64,000 nt of DNA, from contig OX637337.1 in the NCBI GenBank assembly GCA_951799405.1, positions 16,304,347-16,368,346 on the forward strand, given 5' to 3'. The translations under genes and the position numbers were made by a program. Source of the stretch: Agapetus fuscipes (lineage: Eukaryota > Arthropoda > Insecta > Trichoptera > Glossosomatidae). The notes under the pieces were generated by a model. It was given only the letters and a program-made list of their open reading frames with translations. It was not told the DNA's origin and ran no database searches. Shown piece by piece: positions 1 to 12,180 of the stretch (position 1 is the first letter of the stretch; every line of letters starts with the position of its first letter).

Positions 1-1
1 C

Positions 2-234
2 TTAATAATAAAGAGCAATAACTCGAAAATTGGGAAAATCGAGATTTTGTAATAAAACGCAAGAACAATGCGAGAAGAATAGGTAGAATGCGACAGCCGT
101 TCAATTTGGACGAATATGACCGAGATAAAACATCGGCCGCCTTTTTCATCCCATACAAGTTGTACTGGTTGTCTGAACTTCAAACGTGATTTCCCAACAT
201 TCTTGTTTTTTGAGTTATTGCTCTTTATTATTAA
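2..234. mobile_element. Short inverted-repeat element ending in TTAA
   Basis: The first and last about 23 bases are inverted copies (left starts TTAATAATAAAGAGCAATAA). Both outer ends are TTAA, so TTAA could be the target duplication of a piggyBac-type MITE of about 225 bp. There is no coding capacity. The class is inferred from the ends only. Confidence 0.5.
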
Positions 235-532
235 ACGTGCGATATAGTGAGATGGAGCAGATCCAGGAAGCAATACTGGAGAGATCATGTCTCCAAAAAT
301 AAGTCGTGAAAGTAAAACATCTAGATGAGATACCTGTTTGGAATTTTATGTATGAAAAATATAAGATTGATTCAAACAGTCAGACAATTTAATCTTCTTC
401 TTCTTTATGGCGAATTCCCGCACACAGCAGAAGCGCCAGTGTTAAGTGATAGTCAGATAACTCAATAATAAAAATGGATATTATGATAAGTTTATAAAAC
501 AGTAAGGAAATTTATATTAGATGAATTAAATA

Positions 533-843
533 TGTAATGATAGGCAATTTATTATGGTAGGTAAGTTGAATAATGTATGTGGTGAGTTTAGTCAACATCA
601 ATTGTTTATGGTCTGACGTCCAGGTGTTTTATTGGCTGACGTTTGTGGTTGGTCAAGATGAACAGGGTGTTGTTGCATTTTTAGTGAGGTCGGAATGGCA
701 TAATATAAAAGCCAGATCTCTCGTAATTTGTGTGTTCTTTTCTTCTCTTGCATTATATCCTGACTGTTTATAACAAAAGTTCTTCTCTCGTATCATATTC
801 TGACTAAATAAAAGTCATCATTATTCTTGTAAACTCTGTAACA
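533..843 (+). mobile_element. Candidate solo LTR
   Basis: A 311 bp segment starts TG and ends CA. It has a TATA-like box (tataaaag near 706) about 100 bases before a polyadenylation signal (aataaaa near 807), the order expected in an LTR. Flanking 5-mers AAATA and AAATC match at four of five bases. No partner LTR, primer binding site or gag/pol is present, so this is a weak call. Confidence 0.3.
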
Positions 844-1429
844 AAATCTACAATAAAATCGCACATTGTCAAGCAAGAAAGTTTTTTATAATTATTCTAC
901 AGTCCATAACCAGCGACCGAAAAATCTCAACAATATCTACCAATAGCTCATAGCCCAACTGGAAGACCTCCTAAACAGTGGAAAGATAGCTGTAAGTCCT
1001 CATCACAGGATCCATGAGCCGATATGAAGTTGTTTTGAATCACAGCTTGAAATATCAAAAAGAAGAAGAAAAAATCTTTTAAAATAAAATGTACTTATTA
1101 ATTTTTGGTCACCCCTGTTCCTACGAGGTACAAAAATAGAACCAAGTTTTAGCAGAATCTCATGTTCGGACATAGAGCATATTCCTCCCATATCGTCGTT
1201 TGGCATCTAAGGATGACAATGGATTTCCGATAGACTACTTTTTATAGTCAAACAAATATATTGCCTCCATGTTGGATCAGAGAATAAGGGAAAATTCATA
1301 TGGAAATAACGTGGAGTCGGATTTCATATGGAAACAGATAATTTATGATAAGTAAAGCAGTAGGAAAAATCTGGAAGATGACAGAGGAGAGCTTGGTAGA
1401 ATTGGAAATGAATTGAAAATGTAATGTGA
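844..1429. other. AT-rich stretch, nothing recognised
   Basis: No splice-bounded ORF, repeat family member or terminal inverted repeat was recognised here. Short ORFs are chance openings. Confidence 0.5.
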
Positions 1430-1904
1430 TAATAATAATGGGAAGATTTTATTGACGAGCGCTGCTTTTGTGTGAATCACATTTCAAGAGCCTTCTGCGA
1501 GCATAGATGTTGCTATTAAAACCATCAATTCCCAAGCAAGACTTACCCCCGTATTCACGATCAAAACTGGCACTTACTTAAGGGCAAACCAGCGCTTAGA
1601 TTGGGGAAATTCATTTCAAGAACAATACTTAAGGTAAAATTAGCACTCAAGCGCTCCAAAAACTAGCGCTTAGGTAAGTAAGGTCGACACGTATATTAAC
1701 CAACGCTTAAGCGCTGTCAAAATATTCCGTCATATTTCATTGTTATCACATTTTTTGCTTGATTGTGAATTTACATGAAAAAATGAATTCCTTCTATAAA
1801 CATGATTTTTACGAGTGTATTAACATTGTTTTGACGAGTTTATTTACATTGCTTGACCATCAGAATTGGGTTTGTTCTCCGGTATGGTCTAGGGCCATAC
1901 TGCA

Positions 1905-2126
1905 ATGACAGATGAACTGTCAAAATATTCCTCCGCATTTCATCAGCACATTTTTTGTTTGGTTGTGAATTATTTACATAAAATAATGAATTCTTTCGAT
2001 ATAGTTGACTTCAACGAGAATAATAACATTATTTTGTTCAAAAATAGTGTCCCAAGAAAATATATCAGAGACTGTAAAGACCCATTTACGTATTACAAAG
2101 AGGAAGAATTTAGAAGACGTTTTTGA
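1905..2126 (+). pseudogene. HARBI1-like transposase N-terminal fragment
   Basis: A 73-codon frame ends in the motif KEEEFRRRF preceded by DCKDPFTYY. This fits the start of Harbinger (HARBI1-type) transposases, where an acidic stretch leads into an RRRF/RRRY block. The catalytic DDE domain is absent after the stop. Its position inside TTA-flanked Harbinger ends supports the reading. Confidence 0.6.
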
Positions 2127-2184
2127 TTGAAAACATGCGTCGTTCTGTATACAGTTTTGCCGTTGCTCATTGAGGGTTGCAAAG

Positions 2185-2311
2185 CCAACAATCTCTTCGA
2201 TCTGTTATTTTATCTTCTATTACAGGTCTTTCTTTAATCAGAGCCACCAGCAGCTCCTTTTCCGCTGGAGAAAACAACATCTTTTTGGCGCTGAAATCGA
2301 TCAAAACACTT
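2185..2311 (-). pseudogene. Myb/SANT-like Harbinger second ORF fragment
   Basis: On the minus strand a frame reads KMLFSPAEKELLVALIKERP followed by VIEDKITD. This is the start of the Myb/SANT-like DNA-binding protein that PIF/Harbinger elements encode beside their transposase (F-x-x-x-E-x-x-L-L ... I-E-x-K-x-T-D pattern). Only about 40 residues remain. Confidence 0.6.
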
Positions 2312-2779
2312 TACATTGGATATTACATAAATGTATTTTTAAAAACTAATAGAAATTGTAAACAAACAAATTCGTACTTACGGTTTACTTAAATCAGTAA
2401 TTGCGTTATACGTACTTATTTGTTGTCAAGTTTTATGCAAAGCTGATATGACATTGAAATTTGAAAGAAGCGGCAATGATAAGAGTGAAGTACGCCGAAT
2501 ATCAGTCGGAAGGTACTGACCAATTACAGAGCTGGATTTTTTCGAGAGCCAATGACAAACCCGTACGTCTCCTGGGGGTTGGGCACTACGCTGATTGCTG
2601 CTTGAGTGTTCTTTGTGAAACAAAACGCTCCAGAATGTCGACCCTTGAGTAAGTGTAGCGCTTGAGTAAGGCACTTAAATCAGTTTTGATCGTGAATACG
2701 GGGGTTAGTCCGCTTTACGATTGAAGGGATCTTTGGTGACCGATCTTTGGTAAATGCAGATGAATTATTAAAATAAATA

Positions 2780-3085
2780 TTACGATGGTTAATTTGTTGA
2801 ACGTTTTTTTTTGTGTATCACACCTCAAGAAACCCTACTGACAGCTTGGTCGTCGCTATCGAACGCACCAATTACAGAACTTAGACCCAGTTGCTGTGAG
2901 TCTGAATGGACCATTGGTAACCGGTTTTTGGTACAGGCATAGAATGAATTTTTCAACCTAGCGAAGAGTTTTTTTTTTTTTTTTTTGCTCTCTGCCAGGA
3001 ATCGAACACACGACCTTCCGATTACGAGTCTAAAACCATTGTACAATAGAGAGATACATATACTATAAAGAATACAGTGTCTTGC
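2780..3085 (-). repeat. SINE family C copy
   Basis: It has the family C body, then a T-run, then on the minus strand a tRNA-like head with a B-box-like block (reverse complement of ggaatcgaacacacgacctt). The T17 run near 2969-2985 precedes the head. Confidence 0.7.
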
Positions 3086-3540
3086 CACTATTCCCTGAAA
3101 TATCAGTAAGCTGTTTAAATTCGCAATGAGATTCTTGGTTTGGCGGAATCATATTTTACAAGACAGTCGACTTCTCCTGATCGTCTCAGACTTCTAGCAT
3201 GCGCTAGAACTTTCCAGATAATGTAATTGATGTCCGGAAGCAGGAAGAAGACTTGCGCTGCATGAGCGGACTCCAATATTCATATTTCTCCAATTTAGAA
3301 CGTTCTGGAGAGTGCAGGGGCTACGTTATCCTCCTACACGCTGGGAGTAAGCTGACGAAGAACACGGACTGAATGTAAAAAATATTTTTTCATTTTCTCT
3401 GCGTAAAATACAATAGTAGGTAATAGGCACCCAAGGACCACTTAAACAAGTAGGTACTAGCGGCTAAGCTTTTGAACTTTTAAATGGTCATTTGAATGGT
3501 TATTTTGTAATTGAGAGATCTTTTTAAATTTATTACACTT
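3086..3540. other. Unassigned intergenic sequence
   Basis: No family member or conserved coding frame was recognised. Confidence 0.4.
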
Positions 3541-3710
3541 TTTGACTTGGTATGAGGCTGACCACCCAAACTGTAAAAAAATGGTTCACTTCGCCAATAT
3601 GTCTAAGGATGCATGCCATGCAGTGAATGCTTTCGCATGTATCAGAGGGCTGTGTGCACATGCAAAACTGACATTTCTAAGTGTGCGTGTGAGTGCATCT
3701 GGAGCATTTG
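3541..3710 (+). repeat. RTE tail repeat (family A), diverged
   Basis: The head (ttgacttggtatgaggctga, then an A-run and ggttcactt) matches the other family A copies. The second half is poorly preserved. Confidence 0.6.
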
Positions 3711-3832
3711 ATGCGAGAGGGAATTAGAGAAGGCAATGTGGGAAGTATGAAGACGCGGAATGTAAATACTACATAGAACTGGAGCAGGAGGCGTGGTATG
3801 CATAAGGAATCGCCCTCCACTCTCTACTTATT

Positions 3833-4050
3833 ATAAATAATCTATAATCTAAGTTGCACATATATATTAACATTAAAGCTTATATTTTAATGCATGCACA
3901 GAGAGACACGTGTGATTTCGCGCTTACGTGCGATTACACAAACTTACTATGAACCTTGCAACTCCTTCCATCCTTCTCTGAAACTGGAGCGACACAGGCA
4001 AAGTGAACCATTTTTTTTATAGTTTGGGTGATCAACCACATAACATTCTA
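3833..4050 (-). repeat. RTE tail repeat (family A)
   Basis: A full-length minus-strand copy. The ATAATCTATAATCT tail is on the left, followed by aagttgca; the aggcaaagtgaaccat block and the head at about 4020-4050 are on the right. Confidence 0.8.
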
Positions 4051-4870
4051 TTAAATTGAATAATAAATCCACGCATTTGAAATAGGCCACTTAGAATCCG
4101 GACAATGTTTTTGTTTGTTGAGTCTAGTGGCTAACGCTGTGATCTTATAATAAAACCTCTGTGGGGTAGAGTTAAAAATGAATGGATAAAAGAGATATTC
4201 AAGCTGAAAGAGGCTGTTTTTTTTTATTATTTAAAAATATATTACAAATTATTTATTAACATTTTTTTTTTTTTTTATCCATTGATATTAGAATCTAACC
4301 CTCAGGCGAAAGCTGTGAAAGTAAAGGTACAACAAATTAGGTGAAACGGTTTGGGCCTGTAGAATAACAGGTTGAGCGTGTAGAATACCCCCTGCAATAG
4401 ATCGTGTGAAGTTTGCAGTCGATTGGACTGCAAACATTTTTTCGGCCCTGTGTTACGTCTTTACCCGTGGAAATAAAATTCCAAACACCCAAATGTTTGT
4501 TAGTAGTTTTATAAATGAAATGTTATCTGTCAGTGTGTTTTTATTTATTTACATAAAAAAAACACTGATAAGCCTTGCTAGGGGAAAGTCAGAACCTCTC
4601 CATGCACGCCAAATCTATGCACGCGCATCTGGAATAGTAGCAATACGAGTATAGCGTAAGATAAAGGCAGATGCATAAAGAAGGAAGCAGTATGGGGGTG
4701 GAGACAGAAAATAGCAGGATTTTGAGTTCGTATCTCGTTCAATCAAGTCTATTAGCTGTAACTAGGTTGTCATTCTACTAGGAGTGGACAAAGGCTCTGC
4801 AGCGTTTTGTTTACATTTTCTTTCACAAATTTTTCAATAGAAATTGATACCCTCACTCTTAGAAGAAGAG
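4051..4870. other. Unassigned intergenic sequence
   Basis: AT-rich with several long A/T runs. No repeat family or gene was recognised. Confidence 0.4.
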
Positions 4871-4879
4871 CAAAGACGC

Positions 4880-5090
4880 CAGTGAAAAGAATAGTGGGTG
4901 CAGTGGAAATGAAACACAAGAATGACGGGAAAAACTTATGATGTGAGGACAAAAGTACAAGAAATGTAATGAGATGGTTTAGGCATTGGAAATAATGGAC
5001 GATGAACGCTTGTCAAAGAGTATCTACAGAGGAAATTAAAGAGACAATGGGGGAAGCGGATGATCGACAAGGGAAATGGTTTAATAAAAT
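4880..5090 (+). pseudogene. Decayed RTE LINE C-terminal fragment
   Basis: Across frameshifts the translation still shows MRW-RH-K, then WTM/DDERLSK, VYRGEIK and GKRMIDKGN. These parallel the C-terminal [27 protein letters not shown] region of the RTE ORFs at 23.9, 33.1 and 51.5 kb. No intact frame remains. Confidence 0.5.
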
Positions 5091-6650
5091 TCAAAAACAT
5101 TCATTTTACTTATGATCCTCGGTTTAACATTTTCTTTATGTGTTCCAAATTCACTTAAGGCGTCTCGCTAATCATATACGCGCTGCACCTACACTAGCTT
5201 CGCGGGGAGAAGGACAACAGCAAACAGCGCTGATAGAAAAACACATATTACGAAGCGAAGAGCATTTTGTCTTATTTTTCCTGTATTTCTGAAACTATTT
5301 GGAGGTACTGAATAAGAAGGAAGAAGTCGAAACCCTCTGTTTTCCCCTCTGCATTTCTGGCATCCACATTTGTATGGAAATGAGGAGATGGTCCAGAATC
5401 AGATAGTCTGCAGTCTGCATCAGGACGATTGGGAGAAACACAAACATATTTGCATCTTATTCTCGGCTTTGTCTTTTCAAAGCGAAATGTATTGGAGACC
5501 GGTCTTAGCTGCAACCGTAAATCTGTCGCTATTCCGCTAAGCGTGGCTAGAGCTCCTCCATTTCTTCCTACCATTTTATCAATTACCGGTTGTCATTCAT
5601 TCATATCCATCACCTTTTCATAAATATCCTTCGTTTTTACTGACTCTGAATGTTCCCTTCGTTTGATTTTCAGGATTTTGATACATCCATCCATCCATTT
5701 CGACAATTACCGTTGGTATTTTTCTAACTAGTACGCATTTTTCTCAACAGTTAAAACAGCGGTGATAATGATGTACCCATAACTCTGACGTCACACCCCC
5801 TCCCTTTTTTCCCAGCTGACTGGGGATCAATCAATATAGCTCGGCCTTCAGAGTCCGTCCCAGACCTTACGTTTAAAAACTCAACCGTTGCGTTTAACAA
5901 AGGATTTAATATGTAAACAAAAACAGCACAGTTAGTGGGCGTTTTAATTTCTTGGTAGAGTTTCAACATAATGTTTTACACTCAGGGTACAGAATCTAAC
6001 TTAACCTACATAGAGGATTGTTTGTCGCCACGTGTACTAACAAGGTCAAAGGTCAAATACTACATACGGTTAACTATTACATAAGGTTTACTACGTCTTC
6101 TTTCTTCTTGTGCCTCTTCAGTGAAGATTGGCGATCATTATAGCAATTTGCACCTTCCATATTTCTACACGAAAGAGGGATCTTTTGCTTCTGCCAGCCC
6201 ACTGTCTCAAGATCTTCAACCAAGATATTCTATTCCATTCTGGAGCTTGTATTCCCTAAATTCTTCCCTGTATGATAAGATGCAGGAGTGAATATTTGTC
6301 ATTTCTCATGATGTAACCGAAATAAATATGTTTTACTCAATTGATGAACATCAGTAGTTCGGCTCTGGTATCTTCGGTTCATACGGAAAACAACCTCGGC
6401 ATTTGTGACTCGATCCATCTACATTTTTTTAGCATCTTTCGATATACGCACATTTCAAAGGCAATTATTTTATCTTAGAGACAGTGTAACTACTTCATGG
6501 GGTTATCTTTTATATAAGTCGTTCGGAACCAAAGGCAGAAATTTAATATTTTTTACAAAGCTCAGGTACTTAAATATATATATGGGAACACAAAATATCA
6601 TTAATTTTCCCTATTTTTTCGAAAAAATGCAGATGGCCGTTTTTAACGTT
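5091..6650. other. Unassigned intergenic sequence
   Basis: ORFs up to 100 codons occur on both strands, but none shows a recognised domain or paired splice sites. No terminal inverted repeat was found. Confidence 0.4.
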
Positions 6651-6651
6651 C

Positions 6652-6745
6652 CGCGGTGGAATAGTTAAGGCGCTATGGACTAACTCGCAATCGGAAGGTT
6701 TGATTCCCAGCGGAGCACAAAAAACGATTTGACACATTAAAAAAT
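6652..6745 (+). repeat. SINE family C head fragment
   Basis: It carries the tRNA-like head with the cgcaatcggaaggtttgatt block and ends in gcggagcacaaaaaa, as in other C copies. The A-box region is diverged and the body is missing. Confidence 0.6.
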
Positions 6746-7112
6746 TGTAAGAAAACTGAGGTTTCGCTGCCCACTAAGTGATTGCAGCTTAAATAACCAT
6801 TCTCGATCTGCGCATGCTTCAAAAATATTTTTGCAAAATTCCAAACGACGCCCTTTTTTATTTTTTTTTATTCAAAGTTTTTGATCGTTAATTTGACCCC
6901 TTTCCAAATAATATATTTAAAACCCACACGCGTCAAATACAAGCTTTTCCAGAGTTCAAATAGTGAAAACTTTTCATGAAAACTATCCTGGTAAATGGGT
7001 ATTTCCCATCCATAAAATAAGTATACTTCCAGAGAAAAAAAACCTTTGATTTAATTTACCAAAAATTAGACAATGGAAGTCTTCTTTTGCATTGAAAATA
7101 AATTGATATTAG

Positions 7113-7375
7113 GATGATTTATTCGGTGAGCGCTGTTTTTCTTCTGTTCATCACACCGCAAGAGCCCTCTGCGAGCTTAGTCATTGCTGTAGAAAACGCC
7201 AATCCTGAAGCAAGACCCATTTACTAGAAGGCCGGATGGACCTTTGGTAAAGGCAGATGAATCTTTCAATTCCTCAAAGAGCATTTCTTTTTTATGCTCC
7301 GACAGGAATAGAGCCCACGACCTTTCGACTACAAGTCTATCGCATTGAGCACGATACGAACTACGGACCTAAGAT
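7113..7375 (-). repeat. SINE family C copy
   Basis: Nearly complete: body from attaggatgatttattcggt through agagccctctgcgagctt, then the minus-strand tRNA-like head (agcccacgacctttcgacta). Confidence 0.75.
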
Positions 7376-7567
7376 ATATTTTACAATATATGTATTACGG
7401 ATCGAATGTATAATCTGAAACTCTTATTATGGTCAACTTTTGATTGTAGCAAATAAAGGTTGATAGCTTGTCTCACTGTTCAATTGCGATTAATATTTAT
7501 TCGGTATTAGTTGGCATTCGAGTTTTGTACAGATCCTTGATGTAGATTTTCTGGTACTGTTTAATCT

Positions 7568-7732
7568 TAGTTCACTTTTACCAAAGTTACCCTGGTTTCA
7601 GGAAAACGCGGCAGGAGTTGCAAGGTTTATGTTCATGTGTGATTTGGTGTAAATTGTAGATACACACGCAGCATGTGTAAGCGCGAACTGACATTATAAG
7701 TGTCAGTATATATCTTCAACTTAGATTGATGG
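7568..7732 (+). repeat. RTE tail repeat (family A), 5' part missing
   Basis: It matches family A from the ttcactttaccaa block through gtaagcgcgaactgaca to caacttagattgat. Confidence 0.65.
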
Positions 7733-8216
7733 ACATAGATAGATGGACAAGAATACAAAAAATACTTTTGACATTTAAGTAAAAAAAATTGTTTCAATGA
7801 AAGTACACAAGTAAAAGGTCAATTTCATGAGAGAAATGGAGGATGAATAAATAACGAAGTTAGAGAGGAATGAAGAGGAAGATTGTGACATGGCCGGGTG
7901 AAATATTGTACTGAAGAAAGTGACTTATGGTCTTAAAAAAGTTTCTTCGCTTTTCTTACAAAATTATCTCAAACAAAAGGGGTTGTAGGCTACAGGGCGG
8001 TGAATATTGTAACAAAATTAAAAATATAATCTAAGTTGCAAAGATATCGTCGTGGTACTGAAAGAAGTAACCAACTAACATAATAAAAATATAAACAGGT
8101 AATCTGTGAAATATAAAACAAAGTTCATTTTTATTTTTTATCTTTTAAGACCTCTACAATGAATGATCACAAAGTGAATGTCTCTACAATCAATAAAATG
8201 GTAAATTACGAGCATA
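7733..8216. other. Unassigned AT-rich sequence
   Basis: No feature recognised. Confidence 0.4.
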
Positions 8217-8642
8217 TCGACGGTTAAAAGGCAATATGGCATAAGCGAAAAAACTAAATTGTTCAGGAGAGCAGTTTAAAGTTTTAGATTGCAGTAAAAT
8301 GGCATAACTTTTTTCTTTTTTATCATATCGTTACAATTAAAACAGCCCTAAAATTAAAAAAATAAAGTCATTTATCGGTATTCCTATTAATGTGGTTTTA
8401 CGATGTTTTACGATTTTTTTTATGTCACAAGCGCCTTTAGGACAAAAAAGGCCAACATCTTGTCGGTTACACCAAAACCATACTTCGAAAACGCAGTTAT
8501 TTGCTTGGTCACAAACTACAAAAAAATCATCATAGAGCTACGGAAGTTAGCGCATTAAAAAGTGCGAAAATTTTTAAGCAGGATGGTATTTATAACTCTT
8601 TTTTGACCAAAACGTCGCTTATTACTTCCTTTTAACCGTCGA
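8217..8642. mobile_element. Tc1/mariner-like MITE
   Basis: The ends are inverted copies, TCGACGGTTAAAAGG on the left and CCTTTTAACCGTCGA on the right, with TA on both outer sides. It is 426 bp with no transposase frame. The superfamily is inferred from the TA duplication. Confidence 0.55.
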
Positions 8643-8849
8643 TATATTAATATTTAAGATTCATACTTAATGCACTCCTACAAACAAATTCGTGCAAGTT
8701 AACGGTTGCATAGTTTTCTGCACGTGTAGGTACTTATTAAATAAAACCCAACCTGTCAATAAACATAAACCGAAGTATGATAAGACATATTTGTTTGCTT
8801 CCAATAAAATCGTTTGATTTTTTCGACGGATAAACGACACTATATTAAT

Positions 8850-9068
8850 CTATAATCTAAGTTGCAAGGATATATTCATTCAAAGCTCTCAGATGTATGC
8901 CCACAAACAAACACGTGTAGTTCGCGCTTACAAATGCTGATTGTGTACTTACAAATAAAATCCAAACCTCAAATAAACATAAGCCCTGCAACTCTTGCCG
9001 ACATTCCCTGAAAGAGGGGTGACATTGGCAAAGTGAACCATTTTTTACAGTATGCGTGGTCACACGCT
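8850..9068 (-). repeat. RTE tail repeat (family A)
   Basis: A well-preserved minus-strand copy from the tail aatctataatctaagttgca to the head tttacagtatgcgtggtcac. Confidence 0.85.
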
Positions 9069-9086
9069 TGTGTGAAACTACGGTCC

Positions 9087-9840
9087 TTAGCAAACAATTA
9101 GTAAATATTTGTTTGAACTTTCCCTAGTAACCCGCCGTGTAACGCCACATTTATTTTGTTAGAGGTTTGTTCCCAGTCATACATAAATGGTTTTTTATCC
9201 TAGCTATGTATGTCAAATGTCATATATCATTTCGACAGTGAACTATCCCAGGATTGTAAACCTCATTACTAGTCAAATATTTTAGACTTGAATAACCATT
9301 GCACCATTGTGTACTAAATTAAGCCGACTTTAGCTGAAACCAAATAAATCTTACTTAGGACAATCTGAACGTCCAGTCAAACCTCAGTACGAGACATTCG
9401 AAAATTGAAACTAACAAAACCCAAAGCAACCCTTCCATCAGGCAAAATAAATAAATAAACATATTATACAGAAAGAAAGAAGTGTACAAAAAAATATGAT
9501 AGATATGAATGAAATGAGAGAGGCATGCAAAGATATAGATAAATGGGAGCATCTGTGCAGATTTTCTTTATTTTTGTCAGGATTTTTTATTTTTATTTTC
9601 TCGTTCTTAGCTTTTCACTTGCACTTAAACGAAATGCTTCATCGACACACAAATAAACTCAAATGAAAAAAAACCTTTTGAATAGGTATTCCATTCCACA
9701 TACTCATGAAATACAAAAAAAAATGGATGTATGGATATTTTGAAACAACGAAAATCATATTTATTTCATTTTAAAGTTGCATTTACGATACACGGTTATA
9801 ATCAAAAGCTAGTTCCATAAAACAGTATTAACTTTGTAAT
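9087..9840. other. Unassigned AT-rich sequence
   Basis: Nothing assigned, except that 9123-9145 (ctagtaacccgccgtgtaac) resembles sequences at 30842 and, reversed, at 56065. This may be an old transposon end. Confidence 0.4.
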
Positions 9841-10086
9841 AATAATAAATAATAATAATAATCTAAGTTGCAAGGATATTATATTCATTCAAAGCTCTCA
9901 GATGTATGCCCACAAACAAACACGTGTAAATGCTGATTGTGTACTTACAAATAAAATCCAAACCTCAAATGAACATAAGCCCTGCAACTCTTTCCGACAT
10001 TCCCTGAAACAGGGGTGACATTGGCAAAGTGAACCATTTTTTACAGTATGGGTGGTCAGCCTCATACCAACCTATAAGTCAAGGAA
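9841..10086 (-). repeat. RTE tail repeat (family A) with AAT microsatellite tail
   Basis: The 3' tail has expanded to a run of AAT units at 9841-9860. The rest matches family A through to the head end (cctataagtcaaggaa, 10070-10085). Confidence 0.85.
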
Positions 10087-10607
10087 TGACTAGCCAATTT
10101 TAAAATGTACTCGAATCTTATTTTATAATTGTTTTAATGGAAAGCAGAAAATTCTCACAATCGTTTATTTGTCACCATATATTTCTAGTCTACATAGCAA
10201 AAATAACGCAGGTTTTTTGTACTATTCGTAAACCAAATCAGACGTAATGAGGTTTGAATTGTCCAGTTGGAACTACTTATATAAAACCGTGGGTAGAGAT
10301 GCGATACAGCACAAGTATCAATTGGTACGTACTAGTTCAGTTGTAGAAAGAGTAATATTAGGTATTATTAGTGATTAAGAAGAGTCGTATGGTTTGAAGC
10401 AATTACATAAATCTGAGTTTAGTTCATGACACATTTCATTCTTCAAGTCCCTGCGGGTATACGCAACTAAGCTACACATATAGTGTACATACGGTGACAG
10501 TGATTATTGAGGTTGCTATGATTAAAAATAACAATATTTCATTTTTCATTGTATACCTTTTCGCCCTCGTAACTTAATGTAGTTAAGCTACAAACACAGT
10601 ACAACTG
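10087..10607. other. Unassigned sequence
   Basis: No feature recognised. Confidence 0.4.
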
Positions 10608-10943
10608 CTCACCGCGTTGCCCCTGAGGGGGCACATGTTGCACCTACAGGTAAGTGGACCAGCCAGACGCCAACGCCTTCAATTTCACTAGAAGTGGAAC
10701 TTTTCTCAGCTTCCGAGGGGTTTGTTCTCATTTCTTGTAAAGACTGAGCAAACCTTTCCGGTTCTATGACTTTTGAGTTTGGAAGAAACACCGCGACGAG
10801 AAATCATTTCTGATAGCCTTGATAGATCGTACCCTAGCCCTCTAACTTTGAAAGTTTTACCGGTACCAACAGAGCTATCGACTGCACTTTCAAGTGCTTG
10901 GATATTGGTTCCTTGACTTACAGGTTTGTAGGAGGCTGAAAAC
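10608..10943 (-). repeat. SINE family B copy
   Basis: Read on the minus strand it starts near 10885 with tcgatagctctgttggtacc (A-box-like). It continues into the family B body (agaaatgatttctcg, ctttacaagaaatgag) and ends with ccctcaggggcaacgcggtg. The anticodon/B-box part of the head is diverged. Confidence 0.7.
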
Positions 10944-10961
10944 ATATCCAGATGAATAACT

Positions 10962-11163
10962 CTTCACTTTCCCCAATGCCCCCCCTGTTTCAGGAGATTT
11001 ATAGAGTAAAGGTTCATTTCAGGTTTGGGACTTACTTTGTATACCTACGGGCTACAGTACCTACACATGCCGCATGTGTAAGCACAAACATACGAGACTT
11101 TTCTTGTGGGCATGCATTTCGTGTGAAACTTAAATATAAATACATTTTTGCAGCTTAGATTAT
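10962..11163 (+). repeat. RTE tail repeat (family A), 5' part missing
   Basis: It matches family A from ttcactttccccaatgcc through the cacatgccgcatgtgtaagc block to the tail gcagcttagattatagata. Confidence 0.75.
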
Positions 11164-11249
11164 AGATACACACGACTCAATTCACAAAGAGTAATTCATC
11201 TATCATAGCACTGTCATAACACAAGGAATTGAAGAAAGCATGACTGAAT

Positions 11250-11725
11250 ATCTAAGTTGCAACGTCGCAATCGTAATTATTTATGACGTTTTTAATAAAC
11301 CATAAACAACAAATGTAGCAGCCATGCTGTGCGCTCTTTCCCGGGACTACACGCAAAGGTTACAGTGAACGAACGTCGGAACAATCAAAACTAACCTTTT
11401 CAAATTCATGTTGCTGGCTTGAAAACATTGCAACTCCTTTTTGTACTAAATATAAATGAGCATGCTTGAAAACAGCGCAGCGATGACGGTATCCAGTTAA
11501 GATCAATAATCTATGTAATTGACATTTAAGGGTCAAAAAAATGCACGCTGACTGACAGGCACGTGTAAGTGTGGGCTTACACATGCTTCATGTGTACTTA
11601 CAACATAAAAAGCCCTGCCCTGCAACCTTTACCGATCTTCATGAAACAGGGTTGACATTGGCAAAGTGATCCATTTTTACAGTATGGGTGGTCAGCCTCA
11701 TACCAACCTATGTGTGAAGAATTGA
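11250..11725 (-). repeat. RTE tail repeat (family A) interrupted by about 265 bp
   Basis: The tail (tatctaagttgcaacg) at 11250-11265 and the remainder from 11536 (acaggcacgtgtaagtgtgg to cctcataccaacctat) look like one minus-strand copy separated by unclassified sequence. Confidence 0.55.
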
Positions 11726-12180
11726 CGATGATTGGATAAATAAAGCGAAAAAGCTTGTGAAAACAAAATTAAGTTTTTTAAAAAAGTATTATAAATGAAA
11801 AAAATCCTAAAATAGCAGTTAACATTGTTTTTCTTGAGTCCACTTAAAAAAGTACGATAATATCATATGTCATTACCTGTTAACTTAAACAGTTACTCAG
11901 TGACATGTAATCTATGAATCATCCGCGGACTAAAGCAAATATAGCGTACAAGAAAAATGAAGATCCGTGTATCACCTGCGGATCAAACGTTTCTGAATTC
12001 TGCTGAAAGCGACGTTTGAAACATAAAACGTACGGCATGTAACCCGACACCAAGGTGCTAATTTATATATATATCTTGAGACCATAATATGCTCAGTTAA
12101 GACATCGGATATGACATAATTTTCATTTAAGGAAGACGCAATGTTGTTTACCTAGTTTGTTATTCCTTATATAAGATACG
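11726..12180. other. Unassigned sequence
   Basis: No feature recognised. Confidence 0.4.

Larger units (their letters stand above)
1546..2704. mobile_element. PIF/Harbinger-like DNA transposon, internally deleted
   Basis: The ends are a perfect 24 bp inverted repeat (starts CCCCCGTATTCACGATCAAA) and the element is flanked by TTA on both sides, the 3 bp target duplication of PIF/Harbinger elements. It keeps remnants of both usual genes in opposite orientation: a transposase N-terminus on + and a Myb/SANT-like protein on -. Most of the transposase is missing, so it is non-autonomous. Confidence 0.85.
1430..2775 (-). repeat. SINE family C copy split by a Harbinger element
   Basis: The body of family C (about 1430-1545) resumes at 2705 with the segment that normally follows it in other copies (compare 7113-7375). 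The 1159 bp between is a transposon flanked by TTA, so the SINE was present first. Confidence 0.7.

Noticed and set aside
5272..5574. 100-codon minus-strand ORF
   Set aside because: No domain, no family and no splice sites; length is within chance for this window.
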